This document shows, piece by piece, positions 53,783-61,685 of a stretch of 64,000 bases of DNA; positions within the stretch are counted from its first letter, which is position 1, and each line of letters starts with the position of its first letter. The DNA lies in the NCBI GenBank assembly GCA_002407045.1, contig DHKB01000022.1, positions 41,999-105,998 of the forward strand. Reading direction: 5' to 3'. Below the pieces are notes generated by a model that made no database searches, was not told where the DNA came from, and saw only the letters and a program-made list of their open reading frames with translations. Source of the DNA: Candidatus Bruticola papionis. Its GTDB lineage: Bacteria; Vulcanimicrobiota; Xenobia; Xenobiales; Xenobiaceae. The position numbers and the translations under genes are program-made.

Positions 53783-56275
53783 CTACAAATCGAACCCAAG
53801 CTGAGAGGCGTCGCTTTTTGACTTTTTATTTTGCTCCATACGCTTAAGTAAAGCTTCGGCCCTTTGCAACAAAGCTGAAGGCATACCGGCCAACTTAGCT
53901 ACATAAATACCATAACTGCGATCGGCACCGCCGGGTACGATTTTGTGCAAGAAAACTACTTCATCTGGCAATTCTTTAACAGCTACTCTAAAATTTCGAC
54001 AACCTTTGAGAGTGCGCCCCAGCTTAGTCAATTCATGAAAATGGGTAGCAAAAAGAGTTAAGGGCTTAGGGCCATCGTGTAAATACTCTACTACCGCTTG
54101 AGCTATAGCTAAACCATCAAACGTGCTAGTACCTCGCCCAATTTCATCCAATACTACCAAAGATTTAGCTGTCGAATTATTGACAATATTGGCAGTTTCA
54201 CTCATTTCTACCATAAAAGTAGATTGGCCTAAGTGAAGATCATCGCTAGCTCCCACTCTAGTAAAGATTCTGTCGAAGATAGAAAGCTTAGCCCGTTGAG
54301 CAGGCACAAAAGAGCCCATTTGGGCTAAAATAGCAATTTGGGCCACTTGTCTAAGCCAAGTAGACTTACCGCTCATGTTAGGGCCAGTCAAAATAATCAT
54401 CGGTTTATCGGCATTTAAATGGCAATCGTTAGGCACAAATTCACCTAAAGTTTGTTCTACAACAGGGTGGCGTCCTTGGATAATTTCCGCACAAGGCTCT
54501 TCAGCCAGTTCGGGACGAACCCAACCGCGACTGACAGCAATTTGGGCAAAGGACGCGTAAATATCTAATTCAGCTAAAAGTTTAGCTAAGCGACGCAAAG
54601 CTGGCGTATGGCTAGCCGCCGCAGCCCGTAATTCCTGAAAAAGTTCATACTCTAACTTTTTGATTTGCTCTTGAGCGCCCAGAACTTTGACTTCGTGTTC
54701 TTTTAATTCGGGGATAATATAACGTTCGCTGTTAACCAAAGTCTGTTTGCGCGTATAGTGAAGAGGTACCAATTTGGAATTGGCTTTTGTTACTTCAATG
54801 TAATAGCCGAAAACAGAAGTGTAACCTACTTTTAAATTTTTTATGCCAGTACTTTCCCGTTCTCGCTCTTCCAAACGGCTCAGCCACTCCTTGCCGTGAG
54901 AATGGAGTTCGCGCAATTCATCCAATTTGGCATTGTAACCTTGACGAATAATGCCACCTTCTTTTAGAGACAGCGGAGCCTCGGGATTGATGGCTCTTTC
55001 TAGCAATTCGCTAAGTTGAGCAAAATCCTGAGCATCTTGCTCCAAGCCTTTTTCTATAGTTTGCCAAGCTGGAGATTTTAAGTTTCTGACTATAGCAGCA
55101 AAAACTGGTACTTTGGCTAGAGAAGCTCCAATGCCAAGTAATTCTCGCGCATTAAAAGTTCCGTAAGAAACTCTAGCCAAAAGACGCTCTATATCAACTA
55201 CAGTTTTTAATTCGCGCCTTAATTCAGCTCTCGCCCCTTCATTTTCAACCAAGTCTTGGCAAAAATCATGGCGTAAAGTGATAGTTTCTTTATCACACAA
55301 GGGACGTAAAATCCACTCTTTAAGCTTGCGAGCTCCCATAGAAGTACAAGTAGAGTCTATAGCTCCCAACAAGCTGCCCTTGCGCTCCCTGCCCAAGAGG
55401 GTCTCGACCAGTTCCAAATTGCGCCGAGTAGTGAGATCGATAATTAAATTGCTTCTATCGGCTAAAAGGCGAGGCGGTTCTAAAGTGATAGTATGATGCA
55501 AAGCTATATGCTTAATATAATCGAGCATACAAGCTAAAGCTGCTACGCCTTGTTTATACTCAGATAAGCCCAAACCAGCTAAGCTGCCCAGCTTAAATTC
55601 GCGTTTAAGCATATCCTCACAAACTTCATTATTAGCAGAAAAAATTCGAGGAACTAAACTGAGAGTGCGTATTTGCGCTTTAAGGGTATCAATTAAGCCA
55701 GATATTTTATTATCGGAGGCTTGCTCTACATAGATTAACTCTGAAGGCTGAAAACGCAAAACTTCTTCAGCTATTTGCTCAATGTTATCTAAGGCAAATT
55801 CGCAGCCGTAGAAGTCGCCAGTGCCAACGTCAGCAGCCGCAAAGCCGACCCGACTATTTTTACCGAAGACTAGACACACTAAATAGTTATGATCTTTATC
55901 ATCAAGGCTTTGTGTGTCTAAAATAGTGCCTGCAGTAACGATACGTGTCACTTCGCGGGGCACAATGCCCTTACATTCAGAAGGTAAAGCCATTTGATCG
56001 GCTACAGCCACTCTGTGTCCCTTGGCTACCAATACTCGCAAATAAGCTTCCAACGTGTGCAAAGGAATACCGGCCATAGGTATTTTGCGTCCGGCTCCCC
56101 CTTCTTTGGAGGTCAGGACAATTTCGCCATCTCTAGCAAATATTTCCGCCCCTTGACCGTAAGCTTCATAGAAATCACCACATTGCATTAAAACCAAACA
56201 GTCGGGATTGGCTTCACACAAGCTGAAATACTGTTGAAATAGCGGAGTTAATTGTTCTTTATTATTGGCAGCCAT
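53783..56275 (-). CDS. mutS: DNA mismatch repair protein MutS
   Basis: The 830-residue protein has the N-terminal mismatch-binding region with GDFYEAYG (the Phe-x-Glu wedge region), connector and clamp, and the C-terminal ATPase: GPNMSGKSTW, STFMVEMSETANI, VLDEIGRGTSTFDG and TLFATHFHELT. Normal length. It recognises base mismatches in DNA. mutL is not adjacent. A short stem-loop downstream (53743-53769) may be its terminator. Confidence 0.96.
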   Translation of the reverse strand: MAANNKEQLTPLFQQYFSLCEANPDCLVLMQCGDFYEAYGQGAEIFARDGEIVLTSKEGGAGRKIPMAGIPLHTLEAYLRVLVAKGHRVAVADQMALPSECKGIVPREVTRIVTAGTILDTQSLDDKDHNYLVCLVFGKNSRVGFAAADVGTGDFYGCEFALDNIEQIAEEVLRFQPSELIYVEQASDNKISGLIDTLKAQIRTLSLVPRIFSANNEVCEDMLKREFKLGSLAGLGLSEYKQGVAALACMLDYIKHIALHHTITLEPPRLLADRSNLIIDLTTRRNLELVETLLGRERKGSLLGAIDSTCTSMGARKLKEWILRPLCDKETITLRHDFCQDLVENEGARAELRRELKTVVDIERLLARVSYGTFNARELLGIGASLAKVPVFAAIVRNLKSPAWQTIEKGLEQDAQDFAQLSELLERAINPEAPLSLKEGGIIRQGYNAKLDELRELHSHGKEWLSRLEERERESTGIKNLKVGYTSVFGYYIEVTKANSKLVPLHYTRKQTLVNSERYIIPELKEHEVKVLGAQEQIKKLEYELFQELRAAAASHTPALRRLAKLLAELDIYASFAQIAVSRGWVRPELAEEPCAEIIQGRHPVVEQTLGEFVPNDCHLNADKPMIILTGPNMSGKSTWLRQVAQIAILAQMGSFVPAQRAKLSIFDRIFTRVGASDDLHLGQSTFMVEMSETANIVNNSTAKSLVVLDEIGRGTSTFDGLAIAQAVVEYLHDGPKPLTLFATHFHELTKLGRTLKGCRNFRVAVKELPDEVVFLHKIVPGGADRSYGIYVAKLAGMPSALLQRAEALLKRMEQNKKSKSDASQLGFDL

Positions 56276-56344
56276 AAGTCTTAAAAATTATTCTCTCTAA
56301 AAAATAGGTAATTTTATAAATACTACCAGTTTCGTTTCAAGCAA

Positions 56345-56385
56345 AAAAAAACCAACCCCTACTTTCTCGGGGTCAGTTTCAGTTG
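56345..56385 (-). terminator. Terminator after the acidic repeat gene
   Basis: Minus strand ccaac...cccc / gggg ttgg stem followed by nine T. It lies about 25 bp after the gene's stop. Confidence 0.78.
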
Positions 56386-56409
56386 GGAAAAGTTTAGAGG
56401 TTCGGACCT

Positions 56410-56670
56410 TTAGTCTTCGTCGTCCCAATCTTCGTCCTCATCCTCGTCTTCTTCGTCCCATTCCTCGTCGTCTTCGTCGTCCCAGTTTATATCGTCTTCT
56501 TCGTCATCCCACTCGCTGTCGTCTTCTTCATCCCATTCGCTATCGTCTTCTTCGTCCCAATCGTCCTCTTCTTCATCATCCATGTCATCATAGAAATCGT
56601 CTTCGTCATCCATGTCGTAATCATGGTTGCGTCTAGCGCCATATCTAGTTTCTGCATCGTTCCACCACAT
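56410..56670 (-). CDS. Highly acidic Trp-repeat small protein
   Basis: About 86 residues from ATG 56670 (GGAG nine bases ahead). Residues about 20-86 are almost only Asp, Glu and Trp, with Trp every 8-11 residues in units like DEEDDSEW. No homologous family comes to mind. It has a good promoter, start and terminator, so it is probably real. It could be a DNA- or RNA-mimic, a divalent-metal-binding or a phase-separating protein; these are guesses. Predicted charge is extremely negative. Confidence 0.72.
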   Translation of the reverse strand: MWWNDAETRYGARRNHDYDMDDEDDFYDDMDDEEEDDWDEEDDSEWDEEDDSEWDDEEDDINWDDEDDEEWDEEDEDEDEDWDDED

Positions 56671-56997
56671 AGCTCGGTTCTCCTTAGAATATTGAAAATT
56701 AGACAACTCGGCTGCACTTCACACAGCTTCGTCAAAACTTTATGACTTCAGATTCTTTTTTTAAGTTAATTGACGGAGTATGTCAAGACGTACGACCATA
56801 TAATCGAAACTTCCAAACAAAGTTTAGTCGCAGTTGCTAATTTTAACCGACTTTTGCTCAGCAACTTAGGTTGACAGGAAGAGCAAATTGCTGACAGAAA
56901 GACGAATGCTAACATTAACAGCTACAAATTTGCAAGACTCCTCCCACAGCCCCCAAGGCCATGGGGTTTCGCGTACTGAAACAAAAGGATTTTATTT
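56671..56997. other. Divergent intergenic region with promoter
   Basis: No gene seen. It separates the acidic repeat gene from the methyltransferase gene and carries the minus-strand promoter given separately. A TTGACA at 56872-56877 (plus) lacks a matching -10. AAGGA lies just before the methyltransferase ATG. Confidence 0.45.
56758..56786 (-). promoter_or_regulatory. Promoter of the acidic repeat gene
   Basis: Minus strand TTGACA (56786-56781) and TAAAAA (56763-56758) with a 17-bp spacer; the leader would be about 80 nt. Confidence 0.5.
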
Positions 56998-58329
56998 ATG
57001 AAAAAGCGTCCCGTACCTACTGAAGAATTAGTATTTTCTGCCGAGCACCTCAATAATCGCGGCCAATTTCTGGCTTTGCGCAGCAATGATACTCAAGCTA
57101 GATGTTATTGCGTAGCTCCCCAAGATCACGCTCTTTGCATGATAGGTGGTAAAAAAAGAGGTGCTCGCCAGAGTTGGTTACGCCAAGTGACGGAGCCGGG
57201 ACCCGACCGCCGAGAAGCTGTTTGCCCACATTTTGGCTTTTGCGGTGGCTGTGCTTTACAACATATAGAATATAGCCAGCAAGCCATAATGAAGGCTGCT
57301 CCCATTGAGAATGCCTTGCACAATTTGGCTCCTCAAGTCAAAATTCTACCTGTACAAGAAGCTCCTACTCCTTGGTATTACCGTAGCAAAGTAGAGTTAA
57401 GTTTTATAGATGATCGCTTAGGCTTTAATATTCGCGGTCTCTTCCAAAAAGTTACTAATGTTGAAGAATGCTTTATTGGTCCGCCTTGCAATAGAGAAGT
57501 AATCGGCACGGTACGTCAATGGCAAAAAAAGCATGCTTTTCCTGGCTGGAATCCCAAAAGTAATAGCGGCTTTTTGCGTTATTTAGTTATTCGCTATAGT
57601 TCCTATACAAAGCAATTTTTAGTAGCTCTAATAACAGCCACACCAACTTCTTTTGCCATTGATGAAGCAGAAAATCCACTACAGCAATTGGCTAAAGAAT
57701 TGATGGAAATACCTGGAGCAGCCGGAGTTATCCATGTTATCCACGACGATATAAGTCCAGTAGCTTCCGGAAAAGAAGAATATTTATTGGCCGGTAAAGC
57801 GGAAATTCAGGAGAAAGTAAACGATTTAGAGTTTTCTTTAGGCTGGCGCTCTTTCTTCCAATCAAACCCGCCAGCTTACGCTCATATGTTGCGCACAGCT
57901 CGCCAATGGGTAGGCCACCAGGAAAAGATCCTCGATTTATACTGCGGCGTAGGCAGCATAGGCTTATCTTTGGAAGGCAACCTTATCGGCGTAGAAGCCG
58001 TTCCGCAAGCGATTGAACATGCCAAACTCAATGCAGCCCGTTTAGGACGCTCTGCCGAATTTTACTGTGCCAATTCTGAAGACTGGCCCAGCTTGGAATG
58101 CAGCTTGCTCATTTTAGATCCTCCCCGCAGCGGCTGCCATCCCAAAATGATCGAACGCGTCGTCAACGAAGGGCCAGAAAAGTTGCTCTATATTTCCTGT
58201 AATTGCCAACGCTTTATTGAAGAATATGCCACTTTGCAAAAGGCATACCGCTTAGTACAAGCTCAACTTTACGATTTTTTCCCCCACACTCCACATATTG
58301 AAACGCTTATGTTGTTAGAAAAAATCTAG
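56998..58329 (+). CDS. 23S rRNA (uracil-5-)-methyltransferase, RlmCD/RumA type
   Basis: The 443-residue protein has the Fe-S motif CPHFGFCGGCALQH, the SAM-binding ILDLYCGVGSIGLSL, DPPRSGCHPKMIE, the catalytic-Cys region YISCNCQRF and the C-terminal FPHTPHIETLMLL. Family members methylate C5 of a specific uracil in 23S rRNA. The TRAM domain is degenerate or absent. AAGGA upstream of ATG 56998. Whether the target is RlmC, RlmD or RlmCD type is not clear. Confidence 0.93.
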   Translation: MKKRPVPTEELVFSAEHLNNRGQFLALRSNDTQARCYCVAPQDHALCMIGGKKRGARQSWLRQVTEPGPDRREAVCPHFGFCGGCALQHIEYSQQAIMKAAPIENALHNLAPQVKILPVQEAPTPWYYRSKVELSFIDDRLGFNIRGLFQKVTNVEECFIGPPCNREVIGTVRQWQKKHAFPGWNPKSNSGFLRYLVIRYSSYTKQFLVALITATPTSFAIDEAENPLQQLAKELMEIPGAAGVIHVIHDDISPVASGKEEYLLAGKAEIQEKVNDLEFSLGWRSFFQSNPPAYAHMLRTARQWVGHQEKILDLYCGVGSIGLSLEGNLIGVEAVPQAIEHAKLNAARLGRSAEFYCANSEDWPSLECSLLILDPPRSGCHPKMIERVVNEGPEKLLYISCNCQRFIEEYATLQKAYRLVQAQLYDFFPHTPHIETLMLLEKI

Positions 58330-58339
58330 GTATAAACAA

Positions 58340-58380
58340 AAATAGGGGCGCCTTTTTCAAGAGAAAAGACGTCCCTATTT
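58340..58380 (+). terminator. Terminator after the rRNA methyltransferase gene
   Basis: aaataggggcgcc / gacgtccctattt stem followed by CTTTCTT. It marks the left edge of the accessory insert. Confidence 0.75.
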
Positions 58381-58407
58381 CTTTCTTACGGATTATACTC
58401 TTTCTCA

Positions 58408-58779
58408 CTATGCATCCTTAGTATCATAAGGATAGTCAGGTGTGATATTAAATTGCAACTCCGTAGCGTGAATTTCCTCAATATGTTTTTGAATATCTGC
58501 CGCCAATGCAGAAAAACTAGCGTTACCTTCTTCCAAGGCTTTTTTTGCCTGTATGAAATTTGATCCGCTCAATTTTGCATACAACTTAACCATAGCGGCA
58601 GTTGTCTTTTCTGGCTTACAAAAACTAATCGTGTACACAGTTTCGTCTATATCAATTGGTGGAAAATATGTTGTAACCCATCCCCAACCACATTTCGGAC
58701 ACAACATGCCACCAGTGCAACCTTTATGATAAGACTCCATTTCTGCTCCACATTTTTCACATATTATCTTTTCACTCAT
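58408..58779 (-). CDS. Zinc-ribbon probable immunity protein
   Basis: The 123-residue protein starts with a zinc ribbon (CEKCGA and CPKCGWGW) followed by an alpha/beta part ending in ITPDYPYDTKDA. Its ATG lies within the stop of the toxin-domain gene (ATGA), the usual arrangement for a toxin and its cognate immunity protein. Ribosome site GGAGG in the upstream gene. Function inferred from position only; zinc-ribbon immunity proteins occur in polymorphic toxin loci. Confidence 0.6.
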   Translation of the reverse strand: MSEKIICEKCGAEMESYHKGCTGGMLCPKCGWGWVTTYFPPIDIDETVYTISFCKPEKTTAAMVKLYAKLSGSNFIQAKKALEEGNASFSALAADIQKHIEEIHATELQFNITPDYPYDTKDA

Positions 58780-59261
58780 TTTTTTGCACCTCCAGGATAG
58801 AATTTTATAAAGCGTCCCCGGTTACTTTTGTCTGGAAGGTTCGGATTCATCCTACTGCGACCTACGACAAAATAGCTGCCATCCGGTCTTGCCCAGACAA
58901 GCTTTGTCGGCGCTTTTACGACCACATTCAGTTGATCCGCTAACCCCTGTGCAAAACCACGAGAAACACCACCTGTGTCACAGGATAGCAATCGAATTGA
59001 TCTTCCTTTGAAATCTGGATCTTTTGCTATAAGTCTTGCGACAGTTCGATGAGAAATCTCAACTGAGGCTCCGTTATGCTGTATTTGTATCGTCTTGGTT
59101 GTTCCGTGAGCAATAACATCATAAAAGCCGTTGGTATCAATATACCTTCATTTTTTGATAAATTTGCTGAAATCATCATCCGGATCCATGTAGTATGCAC
59201 TTCCCGGCACTACGTTGCTGCCATAAGTGCCGAAATATAAACCGCTTCGTCCACTGCCCAT
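58776..59261 (-). pseudogene. Polymorphic-toxin C-terminal domain interrupted by an in-frame TGA
   Basis: The frame begins at ATG 59261 (GGAGG upstream, TAATG overlap with the DUF4417 gene), reads MGSGRSGLYFGTYG... to a TGA at 59150-59148, then continues in the same frame with TNGFYDVIAHGT, LLSCDTGG, GFAQGLADQLNV and APTKLVW to a TGA at 58776. HGT...LLSCDTG...FAQ.LA...AP is the pattern of a toxin-tip domain found at the end of large secreted polymorphic proteins. No secretion or repeat region precedes it, so it is an orphan tip. The TGA makes it either a pseudogene or two short products of 37 and less than 124 residues. Confidence 0.7.
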
Positions 59262-59935
59262 TAGCGATTACCTCCATGCATACGGGTCGTCCAATCAGGG
59301 TATTGAATGAACTCCGTACGGTGCAAGTAATCACCAAAAACATCGCTCGGCATTGCTCCGTAGACCATAACAACTTCTGGTTCAAGCGTATCAAGCATAG
59401 CTTTAAGGCCATGCTTAAAGTAATACTTTTCGATACGGCTATTGATACAACCGTAAGTACCGATACATGTCACACTATGCTTTGGCAACCCTAAGAACGC
59501 AACACGCTCCGGAAAGTAATCAGTAGTATAAGTATGTTCATTACCCCAGCGAGCCATCGGATAGACATTACATCCATTTCCCTGATAATAGCTTGCAATC
59601 GCCCTACTACGGTAAAGATTGGTAATCTGAACCGCTAATGGGGCATCTACATACAGTGAACAATCAGTAGGAAGCAAATATCTGAATCGGCGAAAGTCCT
59701 CTATGTAAGCAGCAGGATCAATCAGAACCTCTGCAAATTTTGGATCCTTTTCAAAGAAACAAATAGCGTCATCCGTGCCGAGAGATTTATCGCGTTTTGT
59801 AAAGGGCGTAAAACCTGTAGGAACAGATATAGTATCAGGTGCTGAAATTACAGGAATATCAAGTAAACCATCAAATTTTGCACCTCGAACGAGTTCAGGG
59901 TTACAACCATCATCAAGGTTGGCTTTTCTTTTCAT
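59261..59935 (-). CDS. DUF4417 family protein
   Basis: The 224-residue protein (ATG 59935 with GGAGG five bases ahead; an ATG at 59947 is in frame) has DDAICFFEKDPKFAEV, VDAPLAVQITNLYRSR, GNGCNVYPMARWG and HSVTCIGTYGC, which I recognise as DUF4417. Members occur in phage-like and accessory regions of gut Firmicutes and related bacteria; function unknown. Coupled to the toxin-domain gene by TAATG. Composition differs from its chromosomal neighbours. Confidence 0.82.
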   Translation of the reverse strand: MKRKANLDDGCNPELVRGAKFDGLLDIPVISAPDTISVPTGFTPFTKRDKSLGTDDAICFFEKDPKFAEVLIDPAAYIEDFRRFRYLLPTDCSLYVDAPLAVQITNLYRSRAIASYYQGNGCNVYPMARWGNEHTYTTDYFPERVAFLGLPKHSVTCIGTYGCINSRIEKYYFKHGLKAMLDTLEPEVVMVYGAMPSDVFGDYLHRTEFIQYPDWTTRMHGGNR

Positions 59936-60067
59936 TTTTGCCTCCATCGCGTCGCTGACTTGACTCTAGAAAGTAAGGAAGAAGCAAAAAAAGCCTAGTC
60001 AACGATTATCGGAGCCATTTATATAGCGATATAAGTTTCGGCTCCACAGCCAATGTACTCAAGTAGA

Positions 60068-60107
60068 AAAAGCCATTCTCCTAAACTTCTTTAGGAAAAC
60101 GGCTTTT
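60068..60107. terminator. Bidirectional stem-loop terminator
   Basis: aaagcc...cctaaa / tttagg...ggcttt stem with a cttc loop, followed by six T on the plus strand and five on the minus. It lies between the toxin cassette and the decayed coding fragment. Confidence 0.72.
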
Positions 60108-60111
60108 TTGT

Positions 60112-60555
60112 CTTTGGCTGTGTTCAAAAGAGTTTATCAAAGCTTATTTTGTGAAGTTTTATGACGCAATTGAAAATTACATTTAGCTAGATAACTGTCA
60201 GTCCATCAGTTCTGCTACGCCTACTACAAAGCTTACTTTTGGAAATTGCATACCAAAAGAGCAAAGTTTACACGAACTAACTGGTGACCTTATTCAGCCG
60301 ATTATCAATCTTATTGAATAAGGCCAAGACTTCCAAAAATGGCGCAAGGATATTATCCCTAAGCTATAGAGCGTTTAGTCAGGTAAAACTTACAACAATT
60401 TATAGAACAGCATGACTCACGCAGAGCAAGTTGACAAGGCTAGGCTCACATAGGAAGAGTAAAGCCGAATTATTGGGGATATTAGAAAATTAGCAGACAC
60501 AAGGTTAAGCTTTACTCATGTCTATACAAAATACAACTTGACCTTTAGAGCATCT
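60112..60555 (+). pseudogene. Decayed or alternatively coded protein fragment
   Basis: One frame from 60112 to the end of the MerR gene reads as protein (for example KFYDAIENYI, HELTGDLIQPIINLIE, GQDFQKWRKDIIPKL, RIIGDIRKLADTRL), but it is broken by TAG at 60184, TAA at 60319, TAG at 60367, 60376, 60403 and 60451, and TAA at 60460. There is no TGA and no frameshift visible. If each TAR is read as Gln the product looks natural. There is no start codon or ribosome site. Most likely a relic of an inserted gene. Confidence 0.45.
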
Positions 60556-60990
60556 TTAACTGTGAATCTTAAGATATAATTCTCTAATTTCTTCAGGCAC
60601 TTCGTCGGTACTAATGTCGATGCAATGGCCATTTTCTACCGCTTGCTCATAATACCAGCACTTGTATTTCAGTACGTCCAACACTTTATACATGCGTTCA
60701 ATTTCTGCTTCTACGCTGGCCTTTTGCTTGCGAAAGAGCTCGCGCCTTTGCAAAAAAGTTTTGCTGCCCTGGCTACACCATTCGATAAATTGCTTTATAT
60801 CTTTCACTCCCAAACCAGATTTTTTTAAGCACTCAACAATTCTTAAAGTTTCTATCTCCCGATCCGTAAATTGACGTATACCAGACGAGCGTTGCAAATT
60901 AGGGAAAAAACCTTCTTTATCATAAAAGCGCAACGTAGAGATAGGTAAATCGAACAGCTTAGCAATTTGCCCAATAGTATAAGTTTGCAA
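60556..60990 (-). CDS. MerR-family transcriptional regulator
   Basis: The 144-residue protein has an N-terminal MerR winged helix (YTIGQIAKLFDLPISTLRFYDKEG, about 3-26) and a coiled-coil dimerisation helix. The effector part is short (ELFRKQKASVEAEIERM onwards) and has few Cys, so an aldehyde- or electrophile-sensing AdhR/NmlR-like type is more likely than a metal sensor. It is divergent from the reductase and alcohol dehydrogenase genes, with a typical MerR promoter between. Confidence 0.92.
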   Translation of the reverse strand: MQTYTIGQIAKLFDLPISTLRFYDKEGFFPNLQRSSGIRQFTDREIETLRIVECLKKSGLGVKDIKQFIEWCSQGSKTFLQRRELFRKQKASVEAEIERMYKVLDVLKYKCWYYEQAVENGHCIDISTDEVPEEIRELYLKIHS

Positions 60991-61029
60991 AATAGTATCT
61001 TCCTAGCGAATTTTTTTAGCCCCGAACAC

Positions 61030-61060
61030 TTGACCTAAAGTTAGGTTTAGGTCTTACACT
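61030..61060 (+). promoter_or_regulatory. MerR-type promoter and operator
   Basis: TTGACC (61030-61035) and TACACT (61055-61060) are spaced 19 bp, and the spacer holds an 8-bp inverted repeat gacctaaa-N6-tttaggtc (61032-61053). A long spacer with a central dyad is the mark of MerR-activated promoters. It drives the reductase-dehydrogenase pair. Confidence 0.85.
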
Positions 61061-61115
61061 CCAGCACACAGGGGGCCAACAATAAAGTCAACAATTTTTG
61101 TGAGGTTCACAATCA

Positions 61116-61655
61116 ATGTCTAAAAAAGTTTTAGTAATAAGCACTAGCTTAAGAAAAAATAGCAATTCCGAAGCCATGGCCGACTCCTTTATAGTCGGCG
61201 CTCAGGCAGCTGGCCACGACGTTAAGAAAATCAGCTTGCGCGGCAAGAAAATTGCTTTTTGTCAAGGGTGCCTGGCTTGTCAGAGCACACAAAAGTGCGT
61301 TATTGATGACGACGCTGTAGAAATTGCCTCTCAGATGGGCCAAGCAGACGTTATTGCTTTTGCTACTCCCATTTATTACTACGAAATGAGCGGTCAAATG
61401 AAAACTATGCTCGACCGCGCCAATCCTCTCTTCTCTTCAAATTACGCTTTTCGCGATATTTATATGCTTACTGCCGCAGCTGAAGACGATAGCTATGTAC
61501 CGGAAAAGGCTATAAATGGTTTACAAGGCTGGATCGATTGCTTTGAAAAGGCCCATTTGGCTGGTTCCCTATTTGCCGGTGGAGTGACCAAGGCAAGCGA
61601 TATCGAGAGCCACCCTGCTTTACAACAAGCTTACGCTTTGGGCAAAGCGATCTAA
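61116..61655 (+). CDS. NAD(P)H-dependent FMN reductase (flavodoxin-like)
   Basis: The 179-residue protein has the flavodoxin fold start VLVISTSLRKNSNSEAMADSF (FMN phosphate loop), CQGCLACQ and the flavin strand FATPIYYYEMSGQMKTMLDR. Family members reduce flavins, quinones or iron-sulfur cargo. ATG 61116 with GAGG upstream. First gene of a MerR-controlled pair; probably reduces a reactive carbonyl or quinone. Confidence 0.9.
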   Translation: MSKKVLVISTSLRKNSNSEAMADSFIVGAQAAGHDVKKISLRGKKIAFCQGCLACQSTQKCVIDDDAVEIASQMGQADVIAFATPIYYYEMSGQMKTMLDRANPLFSSNYAFRDIYMLTAAAEDDSYVPEKAINGLQGWIDCFEKAHLAGSLFAGGVTKASDIESHPALQQAYALGKAI

Positions 61656-61685
61656 GTTTATTATACAAACTGAGGAGTATACACA

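Noticed and set aside
58400..60555. Insertion sequence or prophage
   Set aside because: No transposase, integrase, terminal inverted repeats or target-site duplication could be found; the insert is defined only by gene content.
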